Assembly: GCA_023055425.1 (NCBI GenBank)
Contig: JALGPY010000010.1
Coordinates: 21,220,363-21,284,362 of the forward strand
DNA: 64,000 nucleotides
Direction: 5' to 3'
Origin: Linanthus parryae
Lineage: Eukaryota > Streptophyta > Magnoliopsida > Ericales > Polemoniaceae
In this document: positions 57,952 through 64,000 of the stretch, piece by piece
Numbering within the stretch: position 1 is the first letter of the stretch
Layout of the letters: the number at the start of each line of letters is the position of its first letter
Translations under genes and position numbers: made by a program
The notes under the pieces: model-generated
Databases searched by the model: none
What the model was told of the DNA's origin: nothing
The model's input: the letters and a program-made list of their open reading frames with translations, nothing else

Positions 57952-58197
57952 AATCCACTGAAGAGTCGCGTCCGTTCAGTGGTCGAATCGCAACCGCAAC
58001 CGCCGAATCGCGCAATCACAGGCCTATGCTGATGTCACGGCTAAAACCCTAGAGGAACTGAAGGCACGACTCTAGGGATCCTAGTTCATAATGACACGCA
58101 CGAGGCTTGATTTCTCGTGTATTTGAATTGGTGCGTAGCATCAACGCGCGCGCTGGTTTTTGCGCATTGAAGTTTATCCGATTAGTGTCTTCACGCG

Positions 58198-58210
58198 CAA
58201 AGGGGGCTAA
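58198..58210 (+). promoter_or_regulatory. Gypsy-2 polypurine tract
   Basis: CAAAGGGGGCTAA immediately before the 3' LTR. Confidence 0.8.
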
Positions 58211-58825
58211 TGTAGATGGTACTTTCCAGACATACAAATCTCAGCCACGTGAAAGTCATCCAGCACACCCAGCTGTGCTCCATCCACACAAGATCACCAC
58301 CCGTGCTGATCCACGTGGGGGCTGTGAGACAGGGCCCTCGCATATCATTCCACACGGTACCTGTAGGGACTTAGTGGTTTGGAGACTAGATTATGTTCCG
58401 TTGCACGCGAGCGACAACCAAGCCCGCGCGCGACCGTTAGTAACTGCTTTGAGAGATTATGGCCATGTGCTCCATAAACCCGGTCAACCTCATAACGGTT
58501 CCGTTATACGCGGAATAAGTTTGTAATGGTCCCTATATATGTGGACGAACGTTCCGTTATGGTTAAGGTAATTAAGCCGCCATTAATGGGCGCATTAACC
58601 CACTACAACGGTCACATTCTCCACTATATATAGGATCGTAAACCCTTCATTGCATAGATCTGATCTTCTGAACAACGCGGAAGCTCTGGACAAATACTGT
58701 CTCTCACTCTCACAGTTGCCATTGTCTTACTCTCTCCCTACTTACTACCCTATATTTCCCTGTGTTTCCTATTCTCTACTCTTGGTGTACGTTTGAATCT
58801 TCCTCAAATGATTCTCTTGTACACA
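58211..58825 (+). repeat. Gypsy-2 3' LTR
   Basis: 615 bp, TGTAGATGGTAC...CTTGTACACA. It is clearly homologous to, but diverged from, the Gypsy-1 LTRs (shared GACAGGGCCCTCGCATA, TAGGGACTTAGTGGTTTGGA and AATTAAGCCGCCATT). TATATATA lies at 58625-58632. Confidence 0.85.
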
Positions 58826-59261
58826 CTAATACATAACACAAGTTATTAGATAGTAATCAACTCATAACAAGTTCTAAGTCTCACAAAATGCACATGCGTA
58901 CACATAGATAATTAGATGAACTTAGCAGTAAAGAATAACCAGTAACTCTCAAAGCTTTGAAGCTTTTCCTGCTAGTTCATCAGAGTGAACATGGATTTTC
59001 AATCCAACTCAGTCCTGCATTTCTTATAGCTGAGAACACAGATTACTAATGCAAGTATATTGTTTTCACATATCAAAACCAGAACCTGCACAAAAACAGT
59101 TATACAAATACACATAAAAGCACAGCTACTGTAACTTTAAGCTTTGAAGCTTTGATACTTAGCAATATTTCCTTCTTGTGTTTTTGACTTTCATCATCAA
59201 GGAACCAAATTTCTCTGCATGTACATTCACAAAATAATATATAGGGGCTTCAGACTTATCA
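58826..59261 (-). mobile_element. SIRE-2 3' LTR fragment
   Basis: It ends (plus reading) GCTTCAGACTTATCA at 59261, followed by a polypurine tract, so this is the LTR start in element orientation (TGATAAGTC). Only 436 bp remain; Gypsy-2 ends where it is cut. It contains CAAAGCTTTGAAG words. Confidence 0.65.
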
Positions 59262-59272
59262 ATCTCCCCCTT
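59262..59272 (-). promoter_or_regulatory. SIRE-2 polypurine tract
   Basis: Minus strand AAGGGGGAGAT, identical to that of SIRE-1. Confidence 0.8.
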
Positions 59273-59470
59273 GATGAAAGAAAAAACACTTTATTTTAAA
59301 TCATGATTTCCTGCGGCATACAACCATACGTAATATTCACAGAATAGCAAAAAAACACAAATAACCTAAAATCAAAGATAAAAAATACCACAAAATTATT
59401 AAAAACACAGAATAGCATAGATAGCATCCTAGAAATCCATGAATTATTACAAAACCTTAATCCAGAAAAA

Positions 59471-61455
59471 CTAACACAAAAAAAACACATAATCTTCTCC
59501 CCCTTTTTGACTTTCATCAAAAGAGTAGAAGAAATGTAGTATATTTTCAGAGTGTTTTAAAAGAAAACAAAATAACAAAAGACCTTCAGGACTAGTGAGA
59601 GAAATAATAGAAAGAATGGGTTCCAAGGCTTTGAAGATTTTGAAGACTTTGCTTTTCCTTTGCCTTTGCCCTGCGTGTCTTCCTGCTCTTCCTTCCTCAT
59701 CCTTCTCTCCATGTTTTTCGGCTTTCTTTCCTTGAGCTTCCTCAGATTCAGCCTGCATCTTCTCAACAACTTCATCAACTAACTTGTCTAAATCAGCAGC
59801 TTCCTTTTCAGCATTCTCTGCAGCAGCTTCCTCACCACCTGCCTCATCTTCACAATGTTAAAAGAGAACCTTTGATGTCAGAACAAAAGGGATTCCTTTA
59901 ATCTTCTTCTGCTTCTTATGAGCTTCTCCAAGAACCTCTTCTGAATCAATGCTTGTATCTCTTCTCTCTGAAGAAGGTACTTTCTGCAGATCCAAACCTT
60001 TGATGATAATGTCAAGTTTGTTGATCACCAAACCTTTGAACTTGGTGAAGTCAGTGGATAAGTCAAATAAACCGTGTCTTAAATCCTCCACTCCATCTTC
60101 CAGAACCTCAAGCCTATTTAGAACTTGAGAAAAGTCCAGATTAGTAGACACTTTGGGGGTTGAAGCAGCTCTAGGTTTGATAAACTCTTTCTCTTTCAGC
60201 TCCTTAGCATTCAACTCTTAGTAAGACTTTCACTTTCCTCTTGCAGTGTAAACTATCCCAATCCTTTGAAGTGATGCCTCATCAACTACTCCAAATCCAG
60301 TAGTAATCTTCTCCTCATCCTTCAAAGAAACTCCAAAGTATTTGAAAAACAATGGTAAGACATTGGCATAAGGCAGGGAGTGTTTCATAGTCTTAGTCCC
60401 ACAGTAGACCATATGTTCCATCACAATAGTAGGAAGGTCTACCTCAAACCCTTGACATATCAGATACATCAATATCCACACCTTGTCTGTCACCAGCTCT
60501 TTAGAATACTCTCCGGGAACTAGACATCTCATAATGATTGAGAACAGAATTTAGGCTTCAGAGGTAAACACAGAATGTGTTAACTGCTTTGGTTCATAAG
60601 TGATTCCCTCCAAGAAAAACATGGATTTGGCTTTTCCAAAATTTCTTTTCTATTAGGGTGATTACTGACCTTATACTTCCTAGGCACTCCCAAAACTTTG
60701 GAAAACACCTTGTGATCCAACCTAATGTCCACACAAGCCACTCTTGAAGTAAGGATATACCTATCACTATCATCCAGTTCTTGAACTAAATTTAGATAAA
60801 ACAACCTGGTTAACCTAGGGTAAGCCTCAGAAGGTGGGTTTATCATACTCCCAACAGACGAGTTCCTCAAATTCTTAATGTAGTCTAAGTCCATTATATC
60901 CAATAACTCATTACTAATTAGACTACAAAAAGAGACTTTGGACGATGCATACCCATCCATCCATACAGCTTTAACCTCAGAATTAACAAACCAAGATTCA
61001 GGAAATATATTCTTACTTGGTGGTTTTCTTGGTCTTCACTGCACTGAGTTTGAATCTCTTCTTTTCTGGAGTTTCTTCACCCTTCTTCTCTGGAGTTGCT
61101 TCTCCTTTCTTCTCATCTGCTTACTTCTGTTCTAAAGATGGCACATTCTTCTTTTCTCCTTTGTTAGCAGTCACTTCCTTCTTCTTCTTACTTTATTCTT
61201 CCTCTTGATCCTTATTCACCTGTTCTTTGTCCTTCTACACCTCCTCTGTAGCAGCTCAAATATTGACTCAACCACTGGTTCTTATTGAACTTCCTTACCC
61301 TTCTTGATCTTCTTTGAGGGAGGAGATTTCTCATGAACACTGGCAGTGTCCTCTGAATCTGAACCATGAATGGTAATCTTCCTGTTAGCCTTCCTCTTCA
61401 CCCTTTTGTTGGAGGTCTGACCTTGCTGCTTGATCCTCTCTTATTTGCGCTCCAT
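59471..61455 (-). pseudogene. SIRE-2 extra 3' ORF (envelope-like position), disrupted
   Basis: Related to the SIRE-1 extra ORF, with several stops and frame changes. From ATG about 61455 there is a Lys/Glu-rich N-terminal tract with many stops, then 60960-60580 with MDGYASSKVSFCSLISNELL, YPRLTRLFYLNLVQ and LDHKVFSKVLGVPRKY, then 60532-60230 (SKELVTDKVWILMYLICQGF), 60214-59858 and a basic tail (59758-59471). The order and the conserved middle block are as in SIRE-1. Function is unknown. Confidence 0.6.
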
Positions 61456-61490
61456 TTTGATTAGGGTTTGAGAGATTTTGAGAGAAAATT

Positions 61491-61524
<34 letters not shown>

Positions 61525-61976
61525 CGAACATATATAAGTTGAGAATGAGAAAAATAAGTCCTGAAGCCAGCTTAAGTAGGTAGAAGAGTCTGATTCGAAA
61601 GGGAGATTGCATGCAAAGAGATTTCAGAAGATTTGTAAATATATTTTTAGATATTTTTTCAAAATCTCTGAACATTTGAAAGATTCTGTAATTATCTAAA
61701 AAGATATTACAAAAAATTTCACGATCCAATTTTTTAAAGATATAACATATCCACTAATCAAAGCAGAGTAACAGTGGTTCAAAGCTTTGAGAAGTTTCAA
61801 GCTAACACAGAAACTTCAAAGCTTCGACCCATACTTTCAAGGCTTAAGAAAGTATGATCTCAAGGCTTTGAAATCCACACAAATAATACACATAGAAGCT
61901 AATTACTCCCCCTAAACCAATGCATCCTTGTTTAACGTACCAATACAAGCCTTAGAGATGAAAACCTCTCATCTGG

Positions 61977-63318
61977 CTATGGTTTCATGAAAATATCATC
62001 TATTTGCTTAGAAGTAGAAATAAAATATAGAACAATATCACCTTTTTCAGCTTGATCTCTAACAAAGTGACGTCTCACATCTATGTGCTTTGTCCTTGAA
62101 TGCTGAACTGGATTCTTAGAAATAGAAATGGCACTTGTATTGTCAGAGTTGATGGGCACATTTCTGAATTCATATCCAAGATCTCTTAATTAGCTGTTGA
62201 GCAATCAACAAAACCTGTGAGTAACAAGCTCCAGCTGCAATTTATTCAGCTTCTGCAGTTGATAGAGCTACTAAATTCCGCTTCTTTGAATGCCAACTTA
62301 TCAATGAAGATCCAAGGAATTGGGAGCATCCAGAAGTACTCTTTCTGTCTAATTTATATCATGCAAAGTCTGCATCTAAATAACCACTCAAGATAAAGTT
62401 AGATCTTCTTGGATACCAAAGCCCCAAGTCTTTGGTGCCATATAAATATTTTAAAATCCTTTGAGCAGCAATCAAATGACTTTGTTTAGGATTAGCTTGA
62501 AATCTATCACACATGCACACACTAAACATCATATCTGGTCTACTAGCAGTTAGATATAGAAGTGAACCAATCATACCTCTGTATTCTTTTATATTCTCAC
62601 TCTTACCAGTTGTGTCTTTGTCTAAAGACAGTGAAGAACTCATAGGAGTTTTTACTACTTTAGACTGTGACATGTTATACTAGTTTAAGAATTCCAGGGT
62701 GTATTTCCCTTGATGCACAAAAATTCCTTTCTTCATTTGATGTACATGAAGTCCAAGAATGAAATTCAGTTCTCCCATTAGGCTCATCTCAAATTCTCTG
62801 ACATTAGACTTGAAAACTCTTTTGAAAGAGCATCATTAGTAGCACAAAATAGAATATCATCAACATATATCTGTACAACTAACAAATCATTTTTCCTGAA
62901 TTTTGCTAAAAAGAGTTTTGTCAACCAGTCCCCTGTTGAAACTATTTTCCAATAAAAATTTAGAGAGTATGTCATACCAAGATCTTGGAGCTTTCTTAAG
63001 TCCACACAAGGCTTTGTCTAATTTGTAAACATAATTAGGAAATGTGTCATTTTCAAAGCCTTGTGGTTGAGCAACATATACTTCTTCTTGTAAATAACCA
63101 TTCAGAAAAGCACATTTCCATTTGAAAAAGTTTTAGATGATTATGTGATGCAAATGCAAGAAGTATTCTGATAGCTTCTGACCTTGCAACAGGGACAAAT
63201 GTTTCCTCATAGTCAATACCTTCTTCTTGATTGTATCCCTGTGGAACCAGTCTTGCTTTGTTTCACACAACCTTACCTTTGTCATCAAGTTTTTTTCTAA
63301 ACACCCATCTTGTTCCAA
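61977..63318 (-). pseudogene. SIRE-2 RT and RNase H, disrupted
   Basis: RT fragments in several frames: [17 protein letters not shown] (about 63180-63120), [15 protein letters not shown] (about 62890-62840, catalytic YVDD), then 62673-62359 with [20 protein letters not shown]. RNase H around 62290-61977 includes a stop-containing AEIYCSWSLLL equivalent and SDNTSAISISKNPVQHSRTK, then HIDVRRHFVRD. It is broken by stops near 62220, 62680 and 63130. Confidence 0.85.
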
Positions 63319-63424
63319 TCACTGATTGATCCTTTGGTCTTGGAACTAAATTCCAGACTTTGTTCCTTTCAAACTCATTCAGCTCATTATGCATCTCAAT
63401 GATCCAATCTGCATCTTCTAGTGC

Positions 63425-63970
63425 TTATTTTGCATTCGTGGGCTCAATGAGAGATAGAAAATCACTAAAACTACACAAATTCCTCAATTGGCCTATTTTC
63501 TGAGTTCCAGTAGTTGGATATGATATGATATTCTCTTCAAGATGAACCGATAAATATTTGAACATCTTTGCTGTATGTGTCCAAGTGTATGGTCCTTCAA
63601 GGCTTTGAGTTCTTGGAATAGTAGAAGGAGCATCAAATTTCCTGTCAGTCTCAGTCTCAAGGCTTTGAAATTTTGGCTCAGAAGGGGGTTCAAGGCCTTG
63701 AGATTCTTCTGAAAGTTTGTGCTGCTTATTTTTGCTTCTACTGATTTTATCACAGTCATCATCAGCCTCGTGCTGACTAAGATCTGCAAAACTTCCACTA
63801 AGAGAATCATCAGTACTTTCATCAAAAATTACATGAATACTCTCCTCTACAACCTTAGTTCTCTTATTGTAAACCCTGTAAGATTTTCTAGTTTGAGAAT
63901 AACCAAGAAACACACCTTCATCACTTCTAGCATCAAACTTACCAAGATTATCTTTTCCATTGTTATGCAC
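63425..63970 (-). pseudogene. SIRE-2 integrase C-terminal/linker segment (runs off window)
   Basis: GKFDARSDEGVFLGYSQTRK and RTKVVEESIHVIFDE are the conserved end of copia integrase; the linker after it has the recurrent SQGLE and FQSLE peptides encoded by CAAGGCCTTGA words. Upstream integrase, protease and gag lie beyond the right edge. Confidence 0.8.
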
Positions 63971-64000
63971 AAAACAAGTACAGCCAAAAGGCTTAAAGTA

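Larger units (their letters stand above)
57112..58825 (+). mobile_element. Gypsy-2, right part
   Basis: It resumes after the CATTA duplication with the N-terminal part of the antisense PMD exon, its 5' UTR intron, exon and promoter, a polypurine tract and the 3' LTR. The TSD candidate after the LTR is CTAAT (58826-58830); the 5' counterpart is lost with the truncated end. Confidence 0.85.

Overview
The window reads as nuclear DNA of a flowering plant, most likely a eudicot. The evidence is one exon of a plant carboxylesterase gene at the left edge and about 63 kb of nested plant transposable elements of recognisable plant lineages (Ty1/copia with a Met-initiator tRNA primer site, SIRE-type copia, Tat-lineage Ty3/gypsy, LARD, L1-type LINE, Mutator-like and CACTA). 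I see no rRNA, tRNA or CRISPR. No species is assigned.

Layout. 1-936: intron and last exon of a CXE18-like carboxylesterase. 1201-2165: solo copia-like LTR. 2382-3442: short Mutator-like element with ~53 bp inverted ends and a 10 bp target duplication. 3453-5948: LINE remnants. 5949-6429: CACTA-like end. 6430-9139: copia fragment (Copia-1: gag, primer site, LTR). From 9140 a second copia (Copia-2) lies on the minus strand. Its 3' LTR runs from 9140 to 33709 but is opened twice. It first holds a solo LTR of a non-autonomous family (9278-25283), itself split by a 14.35 kb Tat-type gypsy element (Gypsy-1, 9903-24253, TSD GAGAG). It then holds a complete LARD of the same LTR family (26102-33224, TSD GGGAC). 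Copia-2 pol follows at 33781-35051 and is cut by a TGTAACACCC-starting fragment (35052-36809). Next is a 5'-truncated relative of Gypsy-1 (Gypsy-2, 36810-58825), interrupted by a complete SIRE-type copia (SIRE-1, 46998-57111, TSD CATTA). A second SIRE-type element (SIRE-2) runs off the right edge.

The main discovery candidate is in Gypsy-1 and Gypsy-2. Both carry, between integrase and 3' LTR and on the opposite strand, a multi-exon gene for a plant mobile domain (PMD) protein with a coiled-coil tail. In Gypsy-1, six coding exons joined at GT-AG introns of 75-81 bp keep phase at every junction and give an open frame of about 1,286 codons. There is also a 5' UTR intron, a TATA-like promoter beside the 3' LTR and a downstream AATAAA. 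The sense gag-pol of the same element is broken by stops, frameshifts and a 479 bp RT deletion. Nearly all the splice sites are also present in the diverged Gypsy-2 copy.

A second unexplained signal is a palindromic word, up to TTTTCAAGGCCTTGAAAA, scattered through LTRs, untranslated regions and coding sequence of both SIRE elements.
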